From assembly GCA_001899585.1 (NCBI GenBank), contig MKWE01000009.1, positions 46,660-110,659 on the forward strand: a stretch of DNA of 64,000 nt, read 5' to 3'. Source of the DNA: Rhodospirillales bacterium 70-18 (lineage in GTDB: Bacteria > Pseudomonadota > Alphaproteobacteria > Acetobacterales > Acetobacteraceae). Positions 16,218 through 25,497 of this stretch are shown piece after piece. The notes under the pieces are model-generated. The model searched no databases. It was given only the letters and a program-made list of their open reading frames with translations, and was not told where the DNA came from. Position numbers and translations under genes: made by a program. Every line of letters starts with the position of its first letter. The stretch's first letter is position 1.

Positions 16218-16717
16218 CCGTGCTGGTGGTGATGGGTGTCTCCGGCTGCGGCAAGACCACGGTCGCCCGGCTGATCGCCGATGCGCGCGGCTGGCGCTTC
16301 CAGGAGGGCGACGCGCTGCATCCGGCCGAAAACGTGGCCAAGATGTCGGCCGGCACGCCGCTCACCGACGCGGATCGCTGGCCCTGGCTGCACGCCATCG
16401 CCGGGGTGATCGACGCCTGGCGCGCCGCCGGGGTGTCGGGCGTGGTGACATGCTCGGCGCTGAAGCGAGCCTATCGGGACGTGCTGATCGGCGCGCGCGC
16501 CGATGTGCGGCTGGTCTACCTCAAGGGCGACAAGGCGCTGATCGCGGGGCGGATGGCGGCGCGGCGCGGGCATTTCATGCCGCCGGCCCTGCTGGACAGC
16601 CAGTTCGCCACGCTGGAGGAGCCGGGGGGGGCGGAGCGCCCGGTGGTGGTGGACATCACCCCGCCGCCGCAGGCGATCGCCGATGCGGTGCTGCGCAAGG
16701 TCGATGCCGGGGTCTGA
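16214..16717 (+). CDS. gntK: gluconokinase
   Basis: A 167-residue P-loop carbohydrate kinase of normal GntK length. The Walker A motif GVSGCGKTT is at residues 8-16; [16 protein letters not shown] is the gluconate-binding segment; [13 protein letters not shown] and [17 protein letters not shown] are family signatures. It phosphorylates gluconate to 6-phosphogluconate for the Gnd encoded just upstream, with a 4-nt ATGA overlap. No gluconate transporter is adjacent. Confidence 0.93.
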   Translation: MTVLVVMGVSGCGKTTVARLIADARGWRFQEGDALHPAENVAKMSAGTPLTDADRWPWLHAIAGVIDAWRAAGVSGVVTCSALKRAYRDVLIGARADVRLVYLKGDKALIAGRMAARRGHFMPPALLDSQFATLEEPGGAERPVVVDITPPPQAIADAVLRKVDAGV

Positions 16718-16813
16718 GCGCGGCCGGAGCGGCTTTACACCCGCCGCACCCGCCCTCACATTCATGAAGCGGCGCGACCGGGTTGGCCACAAGGCCCGGC
16801 GCGCCTTGGGGAA

Positions 16814-18484
16814 ATGCCGATGCCGGACGATCTGAACAGCGCCGCGCCGCGCGGGCGGGGCCGGGGCCGCGAGACGCCCAAGGGGCGGCAGGTGGACCCG
16901 GCGGCGCTGGCCGAGATCGAGGCGCTGCTGGGCGAGCGGCCGCGCCGGCGAGACCTGCTGATCGAGCATCTGCATCTGGTCCAGGACCGCTTCGGGCGGA
17001 TCGGGCTGGCGCATCTGGCCGCCCTGGCCGAGGCGATGCGGCTGTCGCTGGCCGAGGTCTACGAGGTCGCCACCTTCTACGCGCATTTTGACGTGGGCGA
17101 CGCGGCCGTGCCGCCGCTGACCATCCGCGTGTGCGACAGCATCGCCTGCATGCTGGCGGGCGCCGAGGCGCTGGCGGCGGCGGTGGCGGCTGGCACGCAG
17201 GCGCGAGTGCAGCGCGTGCCCTGCATCGGCCGCTGCGCGGCGGCGCCGGCCGCGGTGGTGGGGCGCCACGCGATCGACCACGCGACGCCCGCCCGGGTGC
17301 TGGCGGCGGCGCGGCACGGCGCCACCGAGCCGGCGATCCCGGACTATGCCGATTTCGACGCCTACGTCGCCGGCGGCGGCTACCGCGCGCTGGCGCGGCT
17401 GCGCGCGGGGGAGATGTCGGCCGAGGCGGTGCTGGGCGTGCTGGACGAGGCGCGCCTCGGCGGGCTGGGCGGGGCCGGCTTCCCGGCCGGGCGCAAGTGG
17501 CGGACGGTGATGGCCCAGCCGGGGCCGCGCCTGATGGCGGTGAACGCCGACGAGGGCGAGCCGGGCACCTTCAAGGACCGCCACTACCTGGAAACCGATC
17601 CGCACCGCTTCCTGGAAGGCATGCTGATCGCCGCCCACGTGGTGGATGTGGCGGAAATCGTCATCTACCTGCGCGACGAATACCCCGCCGCGCGCGCCAT
17701 CCTGCAGGCGGAACTGGCCAGGCTGCCGCCGGGCGGCCCGCCGGTCGAGCTTCGCCGCGGCGCCGGCGCCTATGTCTGCGGCGAGGAGTCGGCGATGCTG
17801 GAAAGCATCGAGGGCCGGCGCGGCCTGCCCCGCAACAAGCCGCCATTCGTGTTCCAGGCCGGGCTGTTCGGCCGCCCTACCCTGGTCAACAATGTCGAGA
17901 CGCTGTGGTGGGTGCGCGACCTGCTGGAGCGCGGGGCGGCATGGTGGCGCGGGCAGGGGCGGTATGGGTGCCGCGGGCTGCGCAGCTTCTCGGTCTCCGG
18001 GCGGGTGCGCCTGCCGGGGGTGAAGCTGGCGCCGGCCGGCATCACCCTGCGCGAACTGGTGGAGGAATATTGCGGCGGCATGGCCGAGGGCCACCGGCTG
18101 GGCGCCTATCTCCCCGGCGGCGCCTCCGGCGGCATCCTGCCGGCGACGCTGGCCGACGTGCCGCTGGATTTCGGCACGCTGGAGGAACATGGCTGCTTCA
18201 TCGGCTCGGCCGCCGTGGTGGTGCTGTCCGACCAGGACGACCTGCGTGCGGTGGCGGACAACCTGATGCGGTTCTTCCGACACGAAAGCTGCGGCCAGTG
18301 CACCCCCTGCCGGCTGGGCACCGAGAAGGCGGTGGCGCTGATGCGCGCGCCGCGCTGGGATGTGCCGCTGCTGCACGAACTGGCGCAGGTGATGCGCGAT
18401 GCCTCCATCTGCGGGCTGGGGCAGGCCGCGCCCAACCCGGTGCTGTCGCTGCTGCGGCATTTCCCGGCGGAGGCGGCGCGATGA
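16814..18484 (+). CDS. NAD-dependent formate dehydrogenase, fused gamma-beta subunit (FdsG-FdsB / Fdh1B)
   Basis: A 556-residue fusion. Residues about 25-160 are a NuoE/FdsG-like thioredoxin-fold [2Fe-2S] domain with cysteines in CDSIAC and PCIGRC. Residues about 190-556 are NuoF/FdsB-like: GGLGGAGFPAGRKW for FMN, NADEGEPGTFKDR and GAGAYVCGEESAMLESIEG for NAD and FMN binding, and ESCGQCTPCRLG...SICGLG for a [4Fe-4S] cluster. It passes electrons from the formate-oxidising subunit to NAD. The fusion is as in Methylorubrum FDH1, whereas Rhodobacter and Cupriavidus have separate subunits. Start ATG 16814 (GGGGA just upstream) or ATG 16820. It overlaps the catalytic subunit gene by 4 nt. Confidence 0.9.
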   Translation: MPMPDDLNSAAPRGRGRGRETPKGRQVDPAALAEIEALLGERPRRRDLLIEHLHLVQDRFGRIGLAHLAALAEAMRLSLAEVYEVATFYAHFDVGDAAVPPLTIRVCDSIACMLAGAEALAAAVAAGTQARVQRVPCIGRCAAAPAAVVGRHAIDHATPARVLAAARHGATEPAIPDYADFDAYVAGGGYRALARLRAGEMSAEAVLGVLDEARLGGLGGAGFPAGRKWRTVMAQPGPRLMAVNADEGEPGTFKDRHYLETDPHRFLEGMLIAAHVVDVAEIVIYLRDEYPAARAILQAELARLPPGGPPVELRRGAGAYVCGEESAMLESIEGRRGLPRNKPPFVFQAGLFGRPTLVNNVETLWWVRDLLERGAAWWRGQGRYGCRGLRSFSVSGRVRLPGVKLAPAGITLRELVEEYCGGMAEGHRLGAYLPGGASGGILPATLADVPLDFGTLEEHGCFIGSAAVVVLSDQDDLRAVADNLMRFFRHESCGQCTPCRLGTEKAVALMRAPRWDVPLLHELAQVMRDASICGLGQAAPNPVLSLLRHFPAEAAR

Positions 18485-21198
18485 CCGGCTTCCTGCTCGA
18501 CGGCCAGGCGGTGGAGGCGGCGCCGGGCGAGACCATCTGGCAGGTGGCGCGGCGCGAGGGCGTGGGCCTGCCGCATCTGTGCCACTCCCCCGCGCCGGGC
18601 TACCGGCCGGACGGCAATTGCCGCGCCTGCATGGTGGAGATCGAAGGAGAGCGGGTGCTGGCGCCGTCCTGCCTGCGGGTGCCCTCGGCCGGCATGGTGG
18701 TGCGCACCGCCTCGCCGCGCGCCGAGGCGGCGCGGCGCCTGGTGCTCGAATTGCTGCTGGCCGACCAGCCGGCGGCCGCACCCGACCCGGCGGCGAAGCT
18801 GCACGCCTGGGCGGCGCGCGCCGGCGTGGGCGACAGCCGCTTCCCCGGTGGCGCGCGCGCGCCGGCCGATACCAGCCATCCGGCGATGGCGGTCAACCTC
18901 GATGCCTGCATCCAGTGCGGCCTGTGCGTGCGCGCCTGCCGCGAGGTGCAGGGCAACGACGTGATCGGCATGGCCCGTCGCGGCCACCACGCCAAAATCG
19001 TGTTCGATTTCGACGACGCGATGGGCGCCAGCAGCTGCGTCGGCTGCGGCGAATGCGTGCAGGCCTGCCCGACCGGCGCGCTGCTGCCCAAGGCCCTGCT
19101 GAACGGCGTGGTGGCCGACCGCAAGGTGGACTCGCTGTGCCCGTATTGCGGCGTCGGCTGCCAGGTGACCTATCACGTCAAGGACGACCGCCTGCTCTAC
19201 GCCGAGGGCCGCGACGGGCCGGCCAATCACGGGCGGCTCTGTGTGAAGGGCCGCTTCGGCTTCGACTATATCCACCACCCGCACCGGCTCACCCAGCCGC
19301 TGATCCGCCGCGAGGACGCGCCGAAGCAGGCGGATTGTCAGGTGGACCCCGGCAATCCCTGGACCCATTTCCGCCCCGCAGGCTGGGCGGAGGCGCTGGA
19401 CCGCGCGGCGGGCGGCTTCCAGCGCCTCCGCGCGGCGCATGGGCCGCGGGCGCTGGCCGGCTTCGGCAGCGCCAAGGGCTCCAACGAGGAGGCATATCTG
19501 TTCCAGAAGCTGGTGCGCACCGGCTTCGGCTCCAACAACGTGGACCACTGCACCCGGCTGTGCCACGCCTCCTCGGTGGCGGCCCTGATGGAAGGGCTGC
19601 ATTCCGGGGCGGTCACCGCCCCGTTCGCGGCCGCGCTGGACGCGGAGGTGATCTTCGTCATCGGCGCCAACCCGACGGTGAACCACCCGGTGGCCGCCAC
19701 CTTCATCAAGAACGCGGTGCGGCGCGGCGCCAAGCTGATCGTGGCCGACCCGCGCGGGCAGGCGCTGTCGCGGCTGGCCACCTACGACTTGCGCTTCCGC
19801 CCGGGCAGCGACGTGGCGCTACTGAACGCCATGCTGCACACCATCATCGCGGAGGGGCTGGCGGACCAGGGGTATATCGCCGCGCATACCGAGGGCTTCG
19901 CGGAACTCGCCGCCCATGTCGCCGGCTTCGCGCCCGAGCGGATGGCCGCCGTGTGCGGCGTGCCGGCCGAAACGCTGCGGGCGGCGGCGCGGCTGTACGC
20001 CACCAGCGGCGCGGCGATCATCTTCTGGGGCATGGGCATCTCCCAGCACGTCCACGGCACCGACAACGCGCGCTGCCTGATCGCGCTGGCGCTGGCCGCC
20101 GGGCAGATCGGGCGGCCTGGGACCGGGCTGCACCCGCTGCGCGGCCAGAACAACGTGCAGGGCGCCTCCGACGCCGGGCTGATCCCGATGTTCTTCCCCG
20201 ACTACCACGCCACCGGCGAGAACGCGGTGCGCCGGCGCCTGGAGACGCTGTGGGGCGCCACACTGGACCCCGCGCCCGGCCTGACGGTGGTGGAGATCAT
20301 CAAGGCCGCCGCCGCCGGTGCGATCCGCGGCATGTACGTCCAGGGCGAGAATCCGGCCATGTCCGACCCCGACCTGCACAAGACGCGCGCCGCCCTGGCC
20401 GGGCTGGACCACCTGGTGGTGCAGGACCTGTTCCTGACCGAGACCGCCTTCCATGCCGACGTGGTGCTGCCCGCCGCCGCCTTCGCCGAGAAGGCGGGCA
20501 CCTTCACCAACACCGACCGGCGGGTGCAGCTTGCCCGCGCGGTTGTGCCGCCGCCGGGCGAGGCGCGGCAGGATTGGTGGATCATCCAGGAGGTCGCACG
20601 CCGGCTGGGGCTGGGCTGGGACTACGCGGGCCCGGCCGATATCTTCGCCGAGATGGCCCTGGCGATGCCCTCCCTGGCCAACATCACCTGGGAGCGGCTG
20701 GGGCGCGAGGGCGCGGTGACCTATCCGGTGGCCGGGCCGGACGTGCCGGGCCAGGACATCCTGTTCACCGACCGCTTCCCCACGCCTTCCGGCCGCGCCC
20801 GCATCGTGCCCGCCGCCGTGGCGCCGCCCGACGAGCTGCCGGACGCGGAGTTCGACATGGTGCTGTCCACCGGGCGGGTGCTGGAGCACTGGCACACCGG
20901 CGCGATGACCCGCCGCTCCGCCACGCTCGACACGCTGGAGCCGCAGGCCGTCGCCCTGCTCTCGCCGCAGGAACTCGGCCGGCGGGGCATCGCGCCCGGC
21001 GGCATGATCCGGGTGACCACCCGCCGCGGCACGGTCGAGATCATGGCGCGCGCCGACCGCGACGTGCCGGCGAACATGGTGTTCATCCCGTTCTGCTACG
21101 CCGAGGCGGCGGCCAACCTGCTGACCAACCCGGCGCTGGACCCGTTCGGCAAGATCCCTGAATTCAAGTTCTGCGCCGCGCGGATCGCGCCAGCCTAG
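18481..21198 (+). CDS. NAD-dependent formate dehydrogenase, catalytic alpha subunit
   Basis: A 905-residue molybdenum/tungsten bis-pterin oxidoreductase. It has an N-terminal ferredoxin-like [2Fe-2S] domain (LCHSPAPGY, NCRACMVEI, PSCL), two [4Fe-4S] motifs in CIQCGLCVRAC and CVGCGECVQACPTGAL, the catalytic-domain cluster CPYCGVGC...C, and the metal-ligand cysteine followed by His in CTRLCHASS. A molydopterin dinucleotide-binding domain closes the protein. Reaction: formate + NAD to CO2 + NADH together with the fused FdsGB. No fdsC/fdhD chaperone or fdsD delta subunit follows; those would have to be elsewhere. A strong hairpin begins at the stop codon. Confidence 0.92.
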   Translation: MTGFLLDGQAVEAAPGETIWQVARREGVGLPHLCHSPAPGYRPDGNCRACMVEIEGERVLAPSCLRVPSAGMVVRTASPRAEAARRLVLELLLADQPAAAPDPAAKLHAWAARAGVGDSRFPGGARAPADTSHPAMAVNLDACIQCGLCVRACREVQGNDVIGMARRGHHAKIVFDFDDAMGASSCVGCGECVQACPTGALLPKALLNGVVADRKVDSLCPYCGVGCQVTYHVKDDRLLYAEGRDGPANHGRLCVKGRFGFDYIHHPHRLTQPLIRREDAPKQADCQVDPGNPWTHFRPAGWAEALDRAAGGFQRLRAAHGPRALAGFGSAKGSNEEAYLFQKLVRTGFGSNNVDHCTRLCHASSVAALMEGLHSGAVTAPFAAALDAEVIFVIGANPTVNHPVAATFIKNAVRRGAKLIVADPRGQALSRLATYDLRFRPGSDVALLNAMLHTIIAEGLADQGYIAAHTEGFAELAAHVAGFAPERMAAVCGVPAETLRAAARLYATSGAAIIFWGMGISQHVHGTDNARCLIALALAAGQIGRPGTGLHPLRGQNNVQGASDAGLIPMFFPDYHATGENAVRRRLETLWGATLDPAPGLTVVEIIKAAAAGAIRGMYVQGENPAMSDPDLHKTRAALAGLDHLVVQDLFLTETAFHADVVLPAAAFAEKAGTFTNTDRRVQLARAVVPPPGEARQDWWIIQEVARRLGLGWDYAGPADIFAEMALAMPSLANITWERLGREGAVTYPVAGPDVPGQDILFTDRFPTPSGRARIVPAAVAPPDELPDAEFDMVLSTGRVLEHWHTGAMTRRSATLDTLEPQAVALLSPQELGRRGIAPGGMIRVTTRRGTVEIMARADRDVPANMVFIPFCYAEAAANLLTNPALDPFGKIPEFKFCAARIAPA

Positions 21199-21248
21199 AG
21201 CTGGATGCCTTCTGACAGGCGAAGGCACCCAGCTCCAGCTCTTTGTTT
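21198..21248 (+). terminator. hairpin terminator of the formate dehydrogenase operon
   Basis: 15-nt arms at 21198-21212 and 21221-21235 pair at 14 of 15 positions (GAGCTGGATGCCTTC with GAAGGCACCCAGCTC) around an 8-nt loop. A T-rich stretch (TTTGTTTT) follows a few bases later. The left arm begins on the last base of the TAG stop codon. The next gene is convergent, so it may serve both directions. Confidence 0.8.
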
Positions 21249-21296
21249 TGTCGCGTGATTCAGACCTCCGGTGATTCCATCTCCGGCCATCACGCT

Positions 21297-22454
21297 CTAA
21301 CCGGCGGCGCGCAACGCCCGGTCGAGGTCGGCGAACAGGTCCTCCACTTCCTCCACGCCCGCCGACAGCCGCAGCAGGTCGGGCGGGCAGGGGGAGCCGG
21401 CGCCCTCGATGGAGGCGCGATGCTCGATCAGGCTCTCGACGCCGCCGAGCGAGGTCGCGCGCTTCCACAGCGTGACGCCGGCGGCGGTGGCGATGGCCGC
21501 CGCCTCGCCACCGCGCACGCGGATCGACAGCATGCCGCCGAAGCCGCCGGTCATCTGCCGCAGCGCCACGTCATGGCCGGGATGGCTCGGCAGGCCGGGA
21601 TACAGCACCTGCGCCACCTGGGCGTGGTTGGACAGGCGCAAGGCCAGTTCCATCGCGTTGGCGCAGGCGGCGCGCACCCGCAGGTCCAGCGTGCGCATGC
21701 CGCGGATCAGCATATAGGTCTCCAGCGGCCCCAGGATCTGCCCGAGCGTGGCGCGGGTGCGCTTGATGCGCTTCCAGAAATCGTCGTCCTGGCTGGCGGC
21801 GAGCGCGCCGGCGATCACGTCGGAATGGCCGTTGAGGTATTTGGTGGCCGAATGCATCACGATGTCCGCCCCCAGCGCCAGCGGGCGGGTCAGCAGCGGG
21901 GTGGCGACGGTGGAATCCACCGCCAGCCTGGCGCCGGCGGCATGGGCGATATCGGCGGCGGCGCGGATGTCGGTGATGGTCCACAGCGGGTTGGAGGGGG
22001 TTTCCAGCCACACCAGCCTGGTCTTGCCCGGCCGCACCGCCGCGCGCAGGGCGTCGAGGCTGCTGGTATCGACCAGCTCGACATCCAGGCCCCAGTGGCG
22101 GCCCTCGTTGATCAGCCAGTTGCGCAGGCCCCAGTACATCACCTCCGGCGCCACCACGTGGTCGCCCGGCGCCAGCGACAGGAACACCGCGGTGGCCGCC
22201 GACATGCCCGAGCCGAGCACCATCGCCACCTTGGCCCCCTCCAGCATGGCGATGATCGCCTCCGCCTCGCGCACCGTCTCGTTGTCCGGCCGGGCGTAGA
22301 TATTGCCGGTGCGGTACTGGTTGTCGGGGTCGCGGATATAGGTGGTGCTGACATGGATCGGCGGGACCACGGCCTGCGTGGCGGCGTCGATATGGCCCAG
22401 CGCCTGCGCGGCGAGGGTGCGGGTGGCCCAGGAGGGCTTGCTGGTGTCGCTCAT
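21297..22454 (-). CDS. cystathionine lyase / gamma-synthase family PLP enzyme
   Basis: A 385-residue Cys/Met-metabolism PLP-dependent enzyme, fold type I, of normal length. The PLP lysine is in HSATKYLNGHSDV; the cofactor phosphate contacts are in GSGMSAATAVFLSL; the substrate Arg/Tyr region is YRTGNIYARPDN. It most resembles cystathionine beta-lyase/gamma-lyase-like proteins (MetC/CGL) in alphaproteobacteria; the exact reaction (beta- or gamma-elimination) cannot be settled by eye. It is a single gene between the FDH operon terminator and the dipeptide ABC operon. The upstream leader carries a small hairpin at 22507-22522. Confidence 0.88.
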   Translation of the reverse strand: MSDTSKPSWATRTLAAQALGHIDAATQAVVPPIHVSTTYIRDPDNQYRTGNIYARPDNETVREAEAIIAMLEGAKVAMVLGSGMSAATAVFLSLAPGDHVVAPEVMYWGLRNWLINEGRHWGLDVELVDTSSLDALRAAVRPGKTRLVWLETPSNPLWTITDIRAAADIAHAAGARLAVDSTVATPLLTRPLALGADIVMHSATKYLNGHSDVIAGALAASQDDDFWKRIKRTRATLGQILGPLETYMLIRGMRTLDLRVRAACANAMELALRLSNHAQVAQVLYPGLPSHPGHDVALRQMTGGFGGMLSIRVRGGEAAAIATAAGVTLWKRATSLGGVESLIEHRASIEGAGSPCPPDLLRLSAGVEEVEDLFADLDRALRAAG

Positions 22455-22506
22455 GGAGCGGAGTTTAGGGGCAGACGGAAAGGAAGGAAGGGCAATTGTC
22501 GAAAAT

Positions 22507-22527
22507 CTCTCACATTTGAGAGTTTTT
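22507..22527. terminator. small hairpin with T-run, likely end of the dpp-type operon
   Basis: CTCTCA and TGAGAG pair around CATT (22507-22522). TTTTT follows on the plus strand, and ATTTT on the minus strand. It lies about 95 nt past the stop of the minus-strand ABC ATPase gene and before the start of the lyase gene, so it may end the dipeptide operon or act as a leader element of the lyase. Confidence 0.45.
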
Positions 22528-22566
22528 CCCGCTTTCTGGCGGTAGATGCCGAGGCGTCCCCAAGCG

Positions 22567-22612
22567 GATGAAGCGTTTCCTCGCCTCTTCTTGTTCGCAA
22601 AAAGACGCCCTT
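22567..22612 (+). repeat. possible degenerate copy of the AT-rich hairpin element
   Basis: GAAGCGTTTCCT followed by CTCTTCTTGTTCGCAAAAAG resembles the entry (GGAAGCGGTTCT) and second hairpin (CTTCTTTTTGTTCACAAAAAG) of copies B and C, with the middle deleted and several mismatches. It lies a few bases past the stop of the minus-strand ABC gene. It may be a decayed copy or a chance likeness. Confidence 0.35.
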
Positions 22613-22616
22613 ACCC

Positions 22617-24656
22617 TCAAAACTTCCCCGGAAAATGGCAGGCCGCGAACTGCCCCCCGCCGATATCCTGCAATGGCGGCACCTCGGCGGCGCAGCGTGC
22701 CTCGGCGATCGGGCAGCGGGTGCGGAAGCGGCAGCCGCTCGGCGGGTTGAGCGGGCTGGGCGGCTCGCCCAGCATCGGCACGTGGCGGCGGGTGCGTTCG
22801 ATGCGCGGGTCCGGCACCGGGGCGGCGGAGATCAGGGTGCGGGTGTAGGGGTGCTGCGGCCGCGCGAACAGGTCGGCGGCGCGGCCCACCTCCATCACCC
22901 GGCCCAGGTACAGCACCACGATGCGGTCGCAGACATGGCGCACCACCGCCAGGTCGTGGGCGATGAACAGGTAGGTCAGCCCCAACCGCTCCTGCAGATC
23001 CACCATCAGGTTGATGATCTGCGCCTGGATGTTCACGTCCAGCGCCGACACTGGCTCGTCCGCCACCACGAAATCCGGCCCCACCGACAGCGCGCGGGCG
23101 ATCGAGATGCGCTGGCGCTGACCGCCGGAGAACTCGTGCGGAAAGCGCCGTGCGGACTGTACCGGCAGGCCCACCAGGTCGAGCAACTCGGCCACGCGCT
23201 GGCGTGCCGCCGCCTCGCCGTCCACGATGCCGTGCAGCCGCAGCGGGCCGGCCAGGATTTCGCCCACCCGGTCGCGCGGGTTCAACGAGGCATAGGGGTC
23301 CTGGAAGATCATCTGCATGCGCCGGCGCAGCGGGCGGATCTGCGCCTGGGTGGCGCTGCCGATGTCGGTGCCGTCGAACACGATCCGCCCGGCGGTGGGC
23401 TGGTGCAGCCGGGTGACGAGCCGGGCCAGCGTGGACTTGCCGCAGCCGGATTCGCCCACCAGCCCCACCGTCTCGCCGCGCGAGACCGTCAGGTCCACGT
23501 CATCGACGGCGCGCAGCACGCGCGGCTGGCCGAAATAGCCGTCGTTCGGCAACACGAAATGCTTTTGCAGCCCGGTCACCTGCAGCAGCGGCCCCGGCGC
23601 CGCCTCGGGCCGGGGCACGGCCGGCAGCGGCGCGGGGCGGGCAGGGGTGTGCAGCGCGCCGCCCGCCTGGGTCACCCAGCAGCGCGTGGCGCGGCCCTCG
23701 CCGGCCGGCAGCAACTGCGGATGCTCGGCGCATTTGTCCACCGCGAACGGGCAGCGGGCGCGGAAGCGGCAGCCTTCCGGCCAGGTGCGCGGGTCGGGGG
23801 GCTGGCCCTCGATGGTCACCAGCCGGCGGTCCTCGGCCTCGGCGTCGATGCGGGGGGCGGCGTGCAGCAGCGCCCAGGTATAGGGGTGGCGCGGGTCGGT
23901 CAGCAGGTCTTCGGGCGCGCCCTCCTCCACCACCTCGCCGGCGTACATCACCAGCACGCGCGAGCAGACATTGGCGATCACCCCCAGGTCGTGGCTGATC
24001 AGGATCACCGCCGTGCCCATGTCGCGGTTCAGCCCGCGCAGCAGGTCCAGGATCTGCGCCTGGATGGTCACGTCCAACGCCGTGGTCGGCTCGTCGGCGA
24101 TCAGCAGCGCCGGCTCGTTGGAGAAGCCCATCGCCAGCATCACCCGCTGGCGCATGCCGCCGGAATATTGGTGCGGGTAGGAGCCCACCGCCCGCTCCGG
24201 CGCCGCCACCCCCATCCGGCGCAACAGGTCGATCGCCCGCGTGCGCGCGGCGGCCGGGGTGAAGCGGCCATGGGCGGTCATCGCCTCCACCAGTTGGCGG
24301 GCGATGCGCAGCACCGGGTTCAGCGAGGTCATCGGGTCCTGGAAGACCATGGCGATCTCGCGCCCGCGCACCGCGCGGATGGCCTCCTCGTCGAGCCGCG
24401 CGAGGTCGCGCCCGCGGAAATGGATGGCGCCGCCCACGATGCGCGCCGGCGCGTCGAGCAGCCGCATGATCGACTTGGCGCAAACGCTCTTGCCCGAGCC
24501 GGATTCGCCCACGATGCCCAGCGTCTCGCCGGGATGCACGTCGAAGCTCACGCCGTCGACCGCCCGCACCGGGCCGGCATCGGTGAGGAACCAGGTGCGC
24601 AGGTCGCGCACCGACAGGATCGGCGCGGCCGGCGGGCGGTCAGCGGGTGCGGGCAT
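22617..24656 (-). CDS. dipeptide-type ABC transporter, fused double ATPase (DppD-DppF)
   Basis: A 679-residue protein joining two complete nickel/peptide-class ATPases that are normally separate genes. Half 1: Walker A GESGSGKS near residue 52, YSGGMRQR and [15 protein letters not shown] cysteine-rich oligopeptide/dipeptide C-terminal tail ([14 protein letters not shown]) lies at about residue 290. Half 2: Walker [10 protein letters not shown] at about 400, FSGGQRQR and [13 protein letters not shown], ending with a second [14 protein letters not shown] tail. The duplicated tail shows that each half is full length. It powers the two permeases encoded upstream and overlaps the DppC-like gene by 17 nt. 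Confidence 0.9.
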   Translation of the reverse strand: MPAPADRPPAAPILSVRDLRTWFLTDAGPVRAVDGVSFDVHPGETLGIVGESGSGKSVCAKSIMRLLDAPARIVGGAIHFRGRDLARLDEEAIRAVRGREIAMVFQDPMTSLNPVLRIARQLVEAMTAHGRFTPAAARTRAIDLLRRMGVAAPERAVGSYPHQYSGGMRQRVMLAMGFSNEPALLIADEPTTALDVTIQAQILDLLRGLNRDMGTAVILISHDLGVIANVCSRVLVMYAGEVVEEGAPEDLLTDPRHPYTWALLHAAPRIDAEAEDRRLVTIEGQPPDPRTWPEGCRFRARCPFAVDKCAEHPQLLPAGEGRATRCWVTQAGGALHTPARPAPLPAVPRPEAAPGPLLQVTGLQKHFVLPNDGYFGQPRVLRAVDDVDLTVSRGETVGLVGESGCGKSTLARLVTRLHQPTAGRIVFDGTDIGSATQAQIRPLRRRMQMIFQDPYASLNPRDRVGEILAGPLRLHGIVDGEAAARQRVAELLDLVGLPVQSARRFPHEFSGGQRQRISIARALSVGPDFVVADEPVSALDVNIQAQIINLMVDLQERLGLTYLFIAHDLAVVRHVCDRIVVLYLGRVMEVGRAADLFARPQHPYTRTLISAAPVPDPRIERTRRHVPMLGEPPSPLNPPSGCRFRTRCPIAEARCAAEVPPLQDIGGGQFAACHFPGKF

Positions 24657-25497
24657 GCGGGTCGAGCCAGTCGCGGAAGCCGTCGCCCATGAAGTTGAAC
24701 CCCATCACCACGGTCAGGATGGCCAGGCCCGGGAAGGTGGCGACCCACCATTGCTGCACCAGTTCGCGCCCCTCGGCCACCATCGCCCCCCATTCGGCGG
24801 TGGGCGGCACCACGCCCAGGCCGAGGAAGGACAGGCCGGCGAACACCAGGATGGCGTTGCCCACATCCAGGGTCAGCAGCACCACCAGCGGGCCGACGGC
24901 ATTGGGCAGGATCTGCCGCACCAGGATATGCGCCGGCCCGAACCCCACCGACTGCGCCGCCTCCACGTATTCCATCGAGCGCTGGGTGATCACCAGGCTG
25001 CGGGCGAGGCGGGCGAATTTCGGCCACCACACCACCAGCATGGCGATCACCGTGTTGACCGTGCCGATGCCCAGCGCCGCCGCGATCGCCATCGCCAGGA
25101 TGATCGGCGGGAAGCAGAACACCAGGTCGGTCAGCCGCATCAGCGCCTCCTCCACCCAGCCGCGCGCATAGGCGGCGATGGCCCCCAGCAGCGTGCCGAA
25201 CAGCCCGCCGATGGCCACCACCACGAAGCCCACCGCCAACGACACCCGCGCGCCATGGATCACGCGGGAGGCCACGTCCCGCCCCAGCGCGTCGGTGCCC
25301 ATCCAGTGCACCCAGGAGGGCGGCTTCAGCCGGTTGGCGACATCGACGAAATTGGCGTCGAACGGCGAGACCCAGGGGGCGAAGATCGCCAGCAGCGCCC
25401 AGGCCAGGATGATCGCCGCCCCCAGGCTGGCCAGGCCGTAGCGGCGCAGCCAGCGTTGGCGGGGCGAGGCGATGGCGGGCAGCACCACCCCGCTCAT
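24640..25497 (-). CDS. dipeptide-type ABC transporter permease (DppC-like)
   Basis: A 285-residue inner-membrane permease with an N-terminal OppC_N segment (a hydrophobic helix and then a periplasmic loop, PWVSPFDANF...HWMGTDALGRDVASRVIHG) and five further hydrophobic segments. The EAA-type coupling motif is in YVEAAQSVGFGPAHILVRQI. WMGTDxxGRDxxSR is diagnostic for the DppC/OppC side. ATG 25497 overlaps the DppB stop (ATGA), and its own end overlaps the double ATPase gene by 17 nt. Confidence 0.9.
   Translation of the reverse strand: MSGVVLPAIASPRQRWLRRYGLASLGAAIILAWALLAIFAPWVSPFDANFVDVANRLKPPSWVHWMGTDALGRDVASRVIHGARVSLAVGFVVVAIGGLFGTLLGAIAAYARGWVEEALMRLTDLVFCFPPIILAMAIAAALGIGTVNTVIAMLVVWWPKFARLARSLVITQRSMEYVEAAQSVGFGPAHILVRQILPNAVGPLVVLLTLDVGNAILVFAGLSFLGLGVVPPTAEWGAMVAEGRELVQQWWVATFPGLAILTVVMGFNFMGDGFRDWLDPHARTR

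Noticed and set aside
15890..18781. Long minus-strand open frame (about 960 codons) antisense to gnd, gntK and the FdsGB gene
   Set aside because: Composition is typical of an antisense shadow (Arg/Pro/His-rich), with no motif, no ribosome-binding site, and three well-supported genes on the other strand.
17131..21198. Very long plus-strand open frame (about 1,350 codons) overlapping the formate dehydrogenase genes in another frame
   Set aside because: Its translation is Arg/Gly/Ala-rich low-complexity sequence without any domain, and the frame of the real subunits has all the expected motifs. Long shadow frames are normal at this GC content.
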